Assembly: GCF_000519185.1 (NCBI RefSeq)
Contig: NZ_JAFA01000007.1
Coordinates: 62,001-126,000 of the forward strand
Direction of reading: 5' to 3'
DNA length: 64,000 nt
Source of the DNA: Paraburkholderia nodosa DSM 21604
GTDB taxonomy: Bacteria > Pseudomonadota > Gammaproteobacteria > Burkholderiales > Burkholderiaceae
In this document: one piece after another, positions 53,241-61,364 of the stretch
How the letters are laid out: each line of letters opens with the position of its first letter
Numbering within the stretch: the first letter of the stretch is position 1
Translations under genes and position numbers: made by a program
Notes under the pieces: generated by a model
Database searches by the model: none
What the model was told of the DNA's origin: nothing
The model's input: only the letters and a program-made list of their open reading frames with translations

Positions 53241-54044
53241 ATGGATCTTCTGCTTTTCAAGCTCGTCTTTACGCCGTTGTTGCTGTTGGCCGCCAGTCTC
53301 GCCGCTCGCCGCTGGGGCGAAGCGGTCGGCGGCTTGCTCGTGGGGCTGCCGCTCACCTCGGGGCCGGTTTCGGTTTTTCTCGCGCTGGAGCACGGGCCGG
53401 CGTTCGCCGCGCAAGCTACGGCGGGTTCCCTCGTCGCAACGGCCGCGCAGGCGGCGTTTTGCGTCGTCTATTGCCGGCTCGCGACGCGCGGGTGGAAGTT
53501 GGCGCTCGCGGGTGCAGGCGCGACGTTCGCTCTCGTGGCCCTCGTGCTGCAATGGAGCACGCTGCCTGCCAACGGTCTTTATCTCTTCGCCATTCTGGCC
53601 ATCGCTCTCGCGCTCAACCTGATTCCCAACAAGCCGGCAAGAACGGTGCGGCTCACGCCGCCGTGGTGGGATTTACCGTCGCGCATGATGCTCATTGCCG
53701 GCCTCGTGGTGAGCGTGACACTGATCGCGCCTTACGTCGGACCCGAGGCGAGCGGCGTGCTCGCGTCGTTCCCGTTCATGGCGATCATCCTCGCCGTGTT
53801 CGCGCACCGTCTCATCGGCCATGATGCGGCGCAGCAACTGATGCGCGGCATGACCACAGGACTGCTGGGTTTTGCGTCGTTCTTCTTCGTGCTGAGCCTC
53901 ACGCTCACGCACTGGAACCTGCTGGCGGCCTACGGGACAGCGATTCTCTGCGTGCTCACGATCCAGGCGATCTCCCTGTACCGCATGCGTCTGCCGACAC
54001 CATGCCTGCACGGCAAGTCCAAGCCCGAAGGCAGCGCGCCGTAA
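53241..54044 (+). CDS. Multi-pass membrane protein of unknown function
   Basis: 267 residues from ATG 53241. About eight hydrophobic segments are visible (LLFKLVFTPLLLLAASLAA, LLVGLPLTSGPVSVFLALE, LALAGAGATFALVALVLQW, LFAILAIALALNLIP, MLIAGLVVSVTLIAPYVG, ASFPFMAIILAVFAH and others). The pattern GGLLVGLPLTSGPVSVFLALEHG may mark a family, which I do not recognize. It is divergent from the GcvA-like LysR gene, which probably controls it, suggesting an exporter or transport role. No partner gene is nearby. The C-terminal tail is cytosolic and basic. Confidence 0.65.
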   Translation: MDLLLFKLVFTPLLLLAASLAARRWGEAVGGLLVGLPLTSGPVSVFLALEHGPAFAAQATAGSLVATAAQAAFCVVYCRLATRGWKLALAGAGATFALVALVLQWSTLPANGLYLFAILAIALALNLIPNKPARTVRLTPPWWDLPSRMMLIAGLVVSVTLIAPYVGPEASGVLASFPFMAIILAVFAHRLIGHDAAQQLMRGMTTGLLGFASFFFVLSLTLTHWNLLAAYGTAILCVLTIQAISLYRMRLPTPCLHGKSKPEGSAP

Positions 54045-54206
54045 CGGCTGGCTTGGCATCCGGCGGGCCTGGACGGGCCACGCCGCGCGTGTTGCGCTGC
54101 ACCGCGGGACTTCGGCTTCGGCGCGTGCCAACGACTCGACGCCCACGGTGGATGGCCTAAACTACAGAACCGGCGGATGCGGCTACTTCCGCACCGCCGG
54201 CCCGCC

Positions 54207-54476
54207 ATGGCGCACCTTTTCTTCGCAGCTTCGATTCAGCGGCACGTCGCGACGCCCGAGCGCGAGATCGACGCGCGCACGCTTCGCGAAGCGTTCGATG
54301 CCGTGTTTGCCGAGCAGCCGCGTTTGCGCGGCTATATCCTCGACGATCAGGGCGCGTTGCGTAAGCATCTGGCGGTATTCGTGGACGGTGTTCGGCTAAG
54401 CGACCGGGAGCATTTGAGCGACGCGCTCGGCGAGCAGAGCCGGGTGTACGTCGTGCAGGCGCTGTCCGGCGGATGA
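54207..54476 (+). CDS. MoaD/ThiS-family ubiquitin-like protein
   Basis: 89 residues from ATG 54207; ATG 54177 is also in frame, but the family begins near MAHLFFAASIQRHV. The protein ends in VVQALSGG, so the di-glycine tail needed for adenylation and thiocarboxylate or conjugate formation is at the very C-terminus. The core (REIDARTLREAFDAVFAEQPRLRGYILDDQGALRKHLAVFVDGVRLSD) has the beta-grasp pattern of sulfur carriers. MoaD acts in molybdopterin synthesis and ThiS in thiamine synthesis, but neither pathway is nearby. Instead it is followed 58 bases later by a BNR-repeat protein. Its partner activating enzyme is not in the window. Confidence 0.8.
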   Translation: MAHLFFAASIQRHVATPEREIDARTLREAFDAVFAEQPRLRGYILDDQGALRKHLAVFVDGVRLSDREHLSDALGEQSRVYVVQALSGG

Positions 54477-54534
54477 GACGCAGCTTTGCATGGGACCAGA
54501 GCGCCGACTCTGGCTCGACAGGAGGGCACGCGAG

Positions 54535-55653
54535 ATGAGCGATCGACTGCTGGTCGCAACCCGCAAGGGGTTGTTCGTTCTGGAAGCCGATGGAGAGGGC
54601 GGCTGGACAATCGGCGAACCTGAATTCGTCGGCGAGCCGGTAAGTATGGTGATGCCCGACGCGCGCGACGGCTCGCTCTATGCCGCACTCAACCTGGGCC
54701 ACTTCGGCGTGAAGCTGCATCGCCGGCGTGCGGGCATGGCGGACTGGGAAGAATGCGCGGTGCCCGTCTATCCGCCACAGCCGGCCGACGACATTCAGGC
54801 CAGCGAACCGGACGCATTGGGCCGCCTGCCCGCGCCATGGTCGCTCCAGCAGATCTGGTCGCTCGAACCGGGCGGCGCGGACGAGCCGGGCGTACTGTGG
54901 GCGGGCACGATCCCTGGCGGCCTGTTCCGCTCCGCCGATGGCGGCGACAGCTGGGAACTCAACCGCTCGCTGTGGGACCGCCCGGAGCGGCGCGAATGGG
55001 CGGGTGGCGGCTACGACGCGCCGGGCATTCACTCGGTGATGGTCGATCCGCGCGACAGCCGGCACGTGACGGTGGGCGTGTCGTGCGGCGGCGTCTGGCA
55101 GACGGGCGACGGCGGCGCGAACTGGCACCTCACTGCCGAGGGCATGGAAGCCGACTACATGCCGCCCGAGCGGCGCGGCGAGCCCAACGCTCAGGACCCG
55201 CATCGCGTGGTGCAATGCGCGGCGAATCCGGATGTGCTGTGGACCCAGCATCACTGCGCGATCTTCCGCTCGACCGATGGCGCGGCGCACTGGCGGCGTA
55301 TCGAAGCGCAGCCGTCGAGTTTCGGTTTTGCGGTCGCGGTGCATCCGCGCGAGCCGGACACCGCGTGGTTCGTGCCGGCCCAAAAAGACCAGTACCGCGT
55401 TCCCGTGAATGGCCAGTTCGTCGTCACGCGCACGCGCGACGGCGGGCGCACGTTCGAGCGCTTCTCGAACGGCTTGCCCGGCGCACCGGCATACGACCTC
55501 GTGTACCGGCACGGACTCGACATCGACGAGTCCGGCACGCGTCTCGCCATGGGCTCGACCACGGGCGCGCTCTGGACCTCGGACGACGGCGGCGAAAACT
55601 GGCGGCTCGTATCGGCGCATTTGCCGCCGGTGTATTGCGTGCGATTCGGGTGA
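54535..55653 (+). CDS. BNR/VPS10-type beta-propeller protein (exo-sialidase-like repeats)
   Basis: 372 residues from ATG 54535. Repeats carry Asp-box motifs: SADGGDSWEL, TGDGGANWHL, STDGAAHWRR, TRDGGRTFER and SDDGGENWRL (consensus SxDGGxTW). These mark a beta-propeller like sialidases or photosystem assembly factors. No signal peptide is visible, so it is probably cytoplasmic. There is no catalytic Arg triad or Tyr of true sialidases that I can see. It lies 58 bases after the MoaD/ThiS-like gene in the same direction, a pairing I recall from other bacteria annotated as unknown. The reaction is unknown. Confidence 0.8.
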   Translation: MSDRLLVATRKGLFVLEADGEGGWTIGEPEFVGEPVSMVMPDARDGSLYAALNLGHFGVKLHRRRAGMADWEECAVPVYPPQPADDIQASEPDALGRLPAPWSLQQIWSLEPGGADEPGVLWAGTIPGGLFRSADGGDSWELNRSLWDRPERREWAGGGYDAPGIHSVMVDPRDSRHVTVGVSCGGVWQTGDGGANWHLTAEGMEADYMPPERRGEPNAQDPHRVVQCAANPDVLWTQHHCAIFRSTDGAAHWRRIEAQPSSFGFAVAVHPREPDTAWFVPAQKDQYRVPVNGQFVVTRTRDGGRTFERFSNGLPGAPAYDLVYRHGLDIDESGTRLAMGSTTGALWTSDDGGENWRLVSAHLPPVYCVRFG

Positions 55654-55686
55654 CGGCGTGCAGGCGCATCCGGGTTGAGCCCGCCG

Positions 55687-56604
55687 TTATCCCTCCGCCT
55701 GAAACATCGTCATGCGCCGCAGGATCCAGTCGAGCAACTCATGCGCGGCCGCGACGAGCGGCCGCCCCGACTTCACGAGCACGCGCGCCTTCGTGCCGCG
55801 AAAGAGCGCGTGATCGATCGGCACGGTCACGAGTTCGCCGGCTTCGATCTCGCGCGAGGCGGCAAATTCGCCGATCAGCGTCGCGAAGTTTTCCACGGCG
55901 ACAAAACGCTTGAGCGCGGTAAGCGAATTCGTGGTGAGCGTCGCGCGTATCTCGATGTTTTCCGCGAACGCCAGCATGTTCGCGAGATGCCCGATGCCGA
56001 ACGTGCTGGGCATCAACGCGAGCGGCCACGCGAGCAGGTCGTCGATCGTCGCGGGCGTGCCCCGCTGCGCGAGCGGATGGTCGCGGCGCACCAGCAGCAC
56101 GACGGGTTGCGCTGAACTCGCGCGATATTCGATGCGCTCGTGCGGCGGCGGATTGAACGCCAGGCCGATATGCGCGCGGCTTTCGGCGACCTCGCCCAGC
56201 ACGTCGTCGACGGGGAGCATCGTGAGGCTCACATCGAGCTTCGGATATTGCGCGCAGAACGGCGTGATGACCTCGGCGACGAGCGCATCTACGTAGCCTT
56301 CGCTCACGGCCAGATCCACGCGGCCTTGCTGGAGCCCGCGCAACGCGTGCAACTGGTCCTCGAACTTCTCCTGCTGCGCGCGATAACCGCGCCAGAACTC
56401 CAGCAGATGCGCCGCCGCTTCGGTGGGCTTCACGCCGCGCGCCTGGCGCTCGAACAGTTGCGCGCCCAGTTCGTCCTCCAGCAGCTTGATTTGTCGCGTG
56501 ATGACGGAGGGCGAGGTGTTCAGGCTGTCCGCGGCGCCACGGATCGTGCCGTGCGTGAGCACCTCGTGGAAATAACGCAGCCGCTGCTGATTGATTTCGC
56601 GCAT
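55687..56604 (-). CDS. LysR-family regulator divergent from an MFS/M81 operon
   Basis: 305 residues from ATG 56604; the upstream frame to 56718 is not needed. The helix-turn-helix is [59 protein letters not shown]. The effector domain includes [35 protein letters not shown]. The gene is divergent from an MFS transporter and an MlrC-family enzyme (56736 and 58100), its likely targets. The spacer has CCTGGCCAGG at 56696-56705. Inducer unknown. Confidence 0.9.
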   Translation of the reverse strand: MREINQQRLRYFHEVLTHGTIRGAADSLNTSPSVITRQIKLLEDELGAQLFERQARGVKPTEAAAHLLEFWRGYRAQQEKFEDQLHALRGLQQGRVDLAVSEGYVDALVAEVITPFCAQYPKLDVSLTMLPVDDVLGEVAESRAHIGLAFNPPPHERIEYRASSAQPVVLLVRRDHPLAQRGTPATIDDLLAWPLALMPSTFGIGHLANMLAFAENIEIRATLTTNSLTALKRFVAVENFATLIGEFAASREIEAGELVTVPIDHALFRGTKARVLVKSGRPLVAAAHELLDWILRRMTMFQAEG

Positions 56605-56735
56605 CGCGCCCTCGTTCGCGTAAAACGACTGTTGCCTGAAAAAGAACGATATGTGAACTTTGTTGCTCTTGCTAGCGAAGTATGCCCTGGCCAGGATGGT
56701 ATTGCGCACGACGCCCACCAGACAGGAGACAGGAC

Positions 56736-58025
56736 ATGGCCGCCATTCTTCCCCGCTCGAGAAGCCTCGATGCTTCCGCGCTCTACAGCAGGATCAACGC
56801 GCGATTGCTGCCGTTTCTGCTGATCTGCTATTTGTTTGCTTACCTCGACCGCGTGAACGTCGGGTTCGCCAAGCTGCAGATGCAGACCGACCTCGGCTTC
56901 TCCGATGCGGCCTATGGCGTGGGCGCCGGCATTTTCTTCATCGGCTATGTGCTGTTCGAGTTGCCGAGCAATCTGCTGCTGCCGAAGATCGGGGCGCGCA
57001 AGACCTTCGGGCGCATCCTCGTGCTGTGGGGCATCACGTCGGCGTGCATGCTGTTCGTGCGCAGCGTGCCCGCGTTCTATGCCATGCGCTTCCTGCTAGG
57101 CGTGTTCGAGGCGGGCTTTGCGCCGGGCATGATCTTCTATCTCTCGCGCTGGTACGGCCCCTCGCGCATGGCGCGCGCCATCGCGATGGTGTTTCTGGCC
57201 GGTCCGATTGGCGGCATTGTCGGCGGGCCGGTTTCGGCGGCCGTCATGAGCCTGCTTGCGGGGAAGGCGGGCCTCGCGGGCTGGCAATGGATGTTTCTGG
57301 TGGAAGGCCTGCCGTGCATCGTGCTCGGCATCGCGACGTTCCTCTATCTGCCCGACCGTCCGGCCGATGCCGCGTGGCTGAGCGACGCCGAAAAGCGCCA
57401 GATCGAAGCCGAAGTCGGCGCGCCCGAGGCGCACGCCACCTCGTTCGGCAGCGTGCTGCGCGATCGCAAGGTGTATGTGCTGGCGTTTGCGTACTTCTGC
57501 ATCATTGCGTCGATTTACGCCATCAGCTTCTGGCTGCCCGCCATTCTCAGGGCGCAAGGCGTGAGCAATCTCATCACGCTGGGCTGGTACACGTCGATTC
57601 CGTATGTCGCGGCGGCAGTGGGCATGCTCTATATGGGGCGCCGTTCGGACCGGCTCGGTGAGCGGCGCTTTCACTGCGCCGTGCCGGCAGCGGCCGCCGC
57701 GCTGCTTTTCGCGCTTTCCGCAGCCGCGGGCAATCATTTGGCGCCCACGCTCGCGCTGCTCACGCTCGTGACGATGGCGCTGTGGATGGCCTACACCGTC
57801 TTCTGGGCGATTCCGCCCGAGTACATCAAGGGACCGGCCGCGGCAGGCGGCATTGCGCTCATCAACACCATCGGGCTTTCCGGCGGATTCTGGGGTCCTG
57901 CGGCCATCGGCTGGATCAAGACGGCGGCGGGCAGTCTCCAGCCTGCGCTGCTCGCCATGGGGGGCGTGTCGCTCATCGGCGCGCTGCTGATTCTTTCGGT
58001 CAGGCTCGCGAGCGCGAAGCCCTGA
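56736..58025 (+). CDS. MFS transporter, anion:cation symporter family (tartrate/organic-acid type)
   Basis: 429 residues from ATG 56736 (AGGAG and AGGA stretches upstream); the longer frame starts at 56682. About 12 helices. The segments [76 protein letters not shown] and [27 protein letters not shown] are typical of the ACS family, which takes up organic acids such as tartrate, hydroxyphenylacetate or phthalate. The gene lies after a divergent LysR regulator and before an M81-family enzyme (74 bases), which together suggest a catabolic unit. Substrate unknown. Confidence 0.9.
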   Translation: MAAILPRSRSLDASALYSRINARLLPFLLICYLFAYLDRVNVGFAKLQMQTDLGFSDAAYGVGAGIFFIGYVLFELPSNLLLPKIGARKTFGRILVLWGITSACMLFVRSVPAFYAMRFLLGVFEAGFAPGMIFYLSRWYGPSRMARAIAMVFLAGPIGGIVGGPVSAAVMSLLAGKAGLAGWQWMFLVEGLPCIVLGIATFLYLPDRPADAAWLSDAEKRQIEAEVGAPEAHATSFGSVLRDRKVYVLAFAYFCIIASIYAISFWLPAILRAQGVSNLITLGWYTSIPYVAAAVGMLYMGRRSDRLGERRFHCAVPAAAAALLFALSAAAGNHLAPTLALLTLVTMALWMAYTVFWAIPPEYIKGPAAAGGIALINTIGLSGGFWGPAAIGWIKTAAGSLQPALLAMGGVSLIGALLILSVRLASAKP

Positions 58026-58099
58026 ACGGACATGGTGCCTGCAAGGCACGGCACGAAACCGGTTTGCTCAGTCATCCTATGCAAGTGAGGTAAAGGAAT

Positions 58100-59602
58100 A
58101 TGAAGATTCTCATCGCGGGCTTCCAGCACGAAACCAACACGTTCGCGCCGACGAAAGCCAGTTATCAAAGCTTCGTTCAAGGCGAGGGCTTTCCTCCGCT
58201 CACACGCGGCGCCGACGTGCTCTCGCTGCGCGAAGTGAACGTGCCCGCCGGCGGCTTTATTCATGCGGCGGAAGCGGCGGGCCATACGCTCGTGCCGGTC
58301 ATCTGGGCCGGGGCGAGCGCTTCCGCGCACGTGACTGAAGACGCATTCGAGCGCATTGCCGGCGAGATCGTCGATGCCGTGCGGCGCGGCGGCTTCGACG
58401 CGATCTATCTCGACCTGCACGGCGCGATGGTCACCGAGCATCTGGACGACGGCGAGGGCGCGCTGCTCGCGCGCGTGCGGGCCATCGTAGGCCGCGAGAT
58501 GCCCGTGGTGGTCTCGCTCGACTTGCACGCCAACGTGACCGAGCAGATGTTCACGCACGCCGACGCCATGGTCGCGTATCGCACCTATCCGCACGTCGAC
58601 ATGGCCGAAACGGGCGCGCGCGCCGCGCAGATCCTCATGCGCCTCGTCGCGGAGCCCGGGCGCAGGCTCAAGCACTACGTGCGCCGCATTCCGTTCCTGA
58701 TTCCCGTGAACGGCATGTGCACGCTCGCGGAACCGGCGCGCGGCACGTACGCGCATCTCGCGCAGCTCGAGGACGATTCGGTCGTCTCGCTTTCGTTCGC
58801 GCCGGGTTTTCCGGCCTCCGATTTTCCCGAGTGCGGCGCGGCCGTGTGGGGTTACGGCTTCGATGAAGCCGCCGTCATTGCGGCGGTGAACGCGTTGGCC
58901 TCGGCCGTCGTCGAACAGGAACGCGACTGGGAAGTGCGCTTTCTCGACCCCGACGCTGCCGTGCGCGAAGCCATGCGTCTGGCCGAGCACGCCACGCAGC
59001 CGGTCGTCATCGCCGATACGCAGGACAACCCGGGCGTGGGCGGCGACTCGAACACAATGGGCCTCGTGCGCGCGCTGTTGCGCCAGGGCGCGCGCGACGC
59101 GGCCGTGGGCCTGATCTGGGACCCTAAGGCGGCCGCGAAGGCGCACGAGGCGGGCGTGGGCGCGACGATCGAGCTTGCGCTCGCCGGCGGCACGGGCGTG
59201 CCCGGCGACGCGCCGCTAGCCGGGCGCTTCGTCGTGGAGCACCTTGCCGATGGGCGTGTTCGCTTCGACGGCCCAATGATGAACGGCATGTGGACCGAGA
59301 TCGGGCCGGTGGCGTGCCTGCGCATCGACGGCGTCCGGATCGCGGTCAGCTCGGTCAAGATGCAGATTTTCGACCGCAATCTGTATCGCGCGGCGGGTAT
59401 CGAACCGGAGCGGATGAAGATTCTGGTGAACAAGAGTTCGGTCCACTATCGCGCCGATTTCGACGCCATAGCCTCGGCGCATCTCGTGGCGAAGGCGCCC
59501 GGCCCCATGGCCGCAGACCCCGCCGATTTGCCGTGGCAGCGCATCGATACGCGCTTGCGCCTGCGTCCGAACGGGGTGTCGCTGAGCGAAATGCGGGAGT
59601 AA
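58100..59602 (+). CDS. M81-family metallopeptidase-like protein (MlrC)
   Basis: 500 residues from ATG 58100. The N-terminal half MKILIAGFQHETNTFAPTKASYQSF and VNVPAGGFIHAAEAAGHTLVPVIWAGASASA, with AIYLDLHGAMVTEH and VVVSLDLHANVT, contains the Asp/His metal ligands of the MlrC family. The C-terminal domain has VVIADTQDNPGVGGDSNTMGLVRALLR. MlrC cleaves linearized microcystin in Sphingomonas; most homologues act on unknown peptides, amides or cyclic compounds. Together with the MFS importer and LysR gene it is probably part of a catabolic operon. An 11-bp tandem duplication ATGCGGGAGTA begins near the end of the gene (59591-59612). Confidence 0.88.
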   Translation: MKILIAGFQHETNTFAPTKASYQSFVQGEGFPPLTRGADVLSLREVNVPAGGFIHAAEAAGHTLVPVIWAGASASAHVTEDAFERIAGEIVDAVRRGGFDAIYLDLHGAMVTEHLDDGEGALLARVRAIVGREMPVVVSLDLHANVTEQMFTHADAMVAYRTYPHVDMAETGARAAQILMRLVAEPGRRLKHYVRRIPFLIPVNGMCTLAEPARGTYAHLAQLEDDSVVSLSFAPGFPASDFPECGAAVWGYGFDEAAVIAAVNALASAVVEQERDWEVRFLDPDAAVREAMRLAEHATQPVVIADTQDNPGVGGDSNTMGLVRALLRQGARDAAVGLIWDPKAAAKAHEAGVGATIELALAGGTGVPGDAPLAGRFVVEHLADGRVRFDGPMMNGMWTEIGPVACLRIDGVRIAVSSVKMQIFDRNLYRAAGIEPERMKILVNKSSVHYRADFDAIASAHLVAKAPGPMAADPADLPWQRIDTRLRLRPNGVSLSEMRE

Positions 59603-59821
59603 TGCGGGAGTAGCGAGGGGTTTTGTATCGTTGTGTATCCACCGTGGCTACGGACAAGGAGGCTTGCAAAAGCAAGGGTTCGCGGAAACAAGCGGGATAC
59701 GTGCGGGAGTTCAAATACACCCATGCCAGTCAGCGACGTCGCCAGGCAGACATCGAAAAGACTGGACGCACGAGCCACGCAATCGTGGTCCGACATAACT
59801 CATTGCTTACAGGTGGATACC

Positions 59822-60142
59822 ATGAAACTCATCAAGTCGCTAATCGTTGCCGCTGTCGTCGCCGTTCCCGTCGTCTCTTTCGCGCAGTCGGCCGAGCCGC
59901 TCACGCGCGCCCAGGTCCGCGCCGAACTGGTGCAGCTCCAACAGGCCGGCTACAACCCGGCGGCCGACTACAATGACTATCCGCAGCACATCGAGGCCGC
60001 CGAAGCGAAGGTGAGTGCGCAGAATGCCGCGGCGGCATCGGCGTTCGGCGGCGTGGCGAATGGTTCGTCGGCAGCGGGCGCGCCCACGGCTTCGGCGCCT
60101 CACGACATTCCTGGCTTCGGTTCGCTCTACGCGCATCGGTGA
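59822..60142 (+). CDS. Secreted DUF4148 protein
   Basis: 106 residues from ATG 59822; the longer frame from 59633 has no support. Signal peptide KLIKSLIVAAVVAVPVVSFAQS with cleavage after FAQ or nearby. The mature part starts with LTRAQVRAELVQLQQAGYNPAADYNDYPQHIEAAEAKV, the hallmark of DUF4148, a short Burkholderiaceae-rich periplasmic family of unknown function. The tail is Ala/Ser-rich (AAASAFGGVANGSSAAGAPTASAP). It stands alone. The 219-base gap upstream may have the promoter, with no clear motif. Confidence 0.85.
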   Translation: MKLIKSLIVAAVVAVPVVSFAQSAEPLTRAQVRAELVQLQQAGYNPAADYNDYPQHIEAAEAKVSAQNAAAASAFGGVANGSSAAGAPTASAPHDIPGFGSLYAHR

Positions 60143-60265
60143 TGGGTGACTGAAGGTGCGAGTGCAAGGGCGGCCCGCTTCGAGCGGGCCGCTGCACATG
60201 TTGCGACTTGCCTCATTCTCCGTCCCGGCCTAACCTGTGCCGGATACGACGACCTCGAGCCCAGC

Positions 60266-60667
60266 ATGCAAATCCATCCCGTACGGCTGTCTCCCGGCGA
60301 CGATCTGCGCGTCGCCGTCGAAAGCTTGCTGGGCCAGCAAGCCTCGCATGCGGCGTTCGTCATTCAGGGCGTCGGCAGCCTGAGCGTCGCGCAGTTGCGA
60401 TTCGCCGGCGCCGAAACGCCGACCGAATTGCGGGGCGACCTCGAAATCCTCACGCTCGCGGGCTCGGTGTCGCCCGATGGCGCCCACCTGCACATGTCCG
60501 TCTCCGACGCGCAAGGCCGCGTGTCCGGCGGCCATGTCGCGCGCGGCTGCACCGTGCGCACCACGGCGGAACTGCTGCTGGTGCTGCTGCCCGGCCATCG
60601 TTTCTCACGAGAGCTCGATTCCTCGACCGGATACCCGGAACTGCAGATTCGCAACGCGCCAGGCTGA
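60266..60667 (+). CDS. PPC-domain (DUF296) DNA-binding protein
   Basis: 133 residues from ATG 60266; the open frame from 60146 has a spurious leader. The domain pattern is clear: ESLLGQQASHAAFVIQGVGSLSVAQLRFAG and SPDGAHLHMSVSDAQGRVSGGHVARGCTVRTTAELLLVLLPG, as in the PPC (plant and prokaryote conserved, DUF296) fold, a trimer linked to AT-hook proteins in plants. The bacterial role is uncertain. It contains His residues (HLHMS; GGH) at the usual metal-site positions. It stands alone; the 60668-60831 gap follows. Confidence 0.85.
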   Translation: MQIHPVRLSPGDDLRVAVESLLGQQASHAAFVIQGVGSLSVAQLRFAGAETPTELRGDLEILTLAGSVSPDGAHLHMSVSDAQGRVSGGHVARGCTVRTTAELLLVLLPGHRFSRELDSSTGYPELQIRNAPG

Positions 60668-60831
60668 TCCGCCTGCGCCGCCATTCGAGCGGCCCCACGC
60701 ACCGTCACAAAATTTAAAAGCGGCTTCGCTATGCTTCGGCGTTGCCTCGCCGCTGCCTGTGCTGCGCGCGGGGCCCCCGCTCGGGCCGCTCCTCGAGCCG
60801 TTGTTGTGCCTCTATCTGGACGGAGACTTCG

Positions 60832-61275
60832 ATGACGGTCGAATCCGCGCCGGCGCGCTTGCCATGGCAAGGCGCGTCGCGCAGACGTTTGAGCCTGCCC
60901 GCTGCATTCACGACGATGCGTGCGCCCGCCATGCTGCTAGCATGCGCAGCCGCACTGTGTGCGCTTGGTGCATGCAGCGCACGCGATAGCGACGCGCGCG
61001 CCGCACTCACCACGAACGCCGTACGCGAACTCGCGCAGGCGCAGCCAGGCAGCAACCCACAGAGCCCGCCGCTCGCCAATGCATTCACGCTGGCCTCGGA
61101 TGCGAGCGCATCGAATCTCCCAGATAGTGCGAACAGCATGGCAAACGCCGGCGTAGCCTTGCCCGCGAACGCCGTCCGCTCGCCGGCGAAGCCACCCGCT
61201 GGCGGCAGCGCGCAAGACACACAAGCCGCGCAGATCGAACCGCTTGTCACACCTGTCATCCACACAGCCGATTGA
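60832..61275 (+). CDS. Putative lipoprotein upstream of phospholipase C
   Basis: 147 residues from ATG 60832, with GGAG 6 bases upstream; an internal ATG 60916 has no ribosome site. The leader has an Arg-rich stretch (ASRRRLSLP) and a hydrophobic core with a lipobox (ALCALGAC, Cys near residue 49), so it is probably a lipoprotein. The mature part is Ala/Ser/Asn/Pro-rich and low-complexity, with no recognized domain. The open frame before 60832 is ignored. It ends 89 bases before the phospholipase C start and could be a companion or exported helper. Function unknown; I know of an accessory PlcR chaperone in Pseudomonas, but no clear similarity is seen. Confidence 0.6.
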   Translation: MTVESAPARLPWQGASRRRLSLPAAFTTMRAPAMLLACAAALCALGACSARDSDARAALTTNAVRELAQAQPGSNPQSPPLANAFTLASDASASNLPDSANSMANAGVALPANAVRSPAKPPAGGSAQDTQAAQIEPLVTPVIHTAD

Positions 61276-61364
61276 CGTACCCGGCCGCGCGGCGTTGCCG
61301 CCTGCCGCCCGTCAAGGCGGCGTGCCGTGCGTGCCTTTCTCAACCTGAAGATGGAAACCACAAG

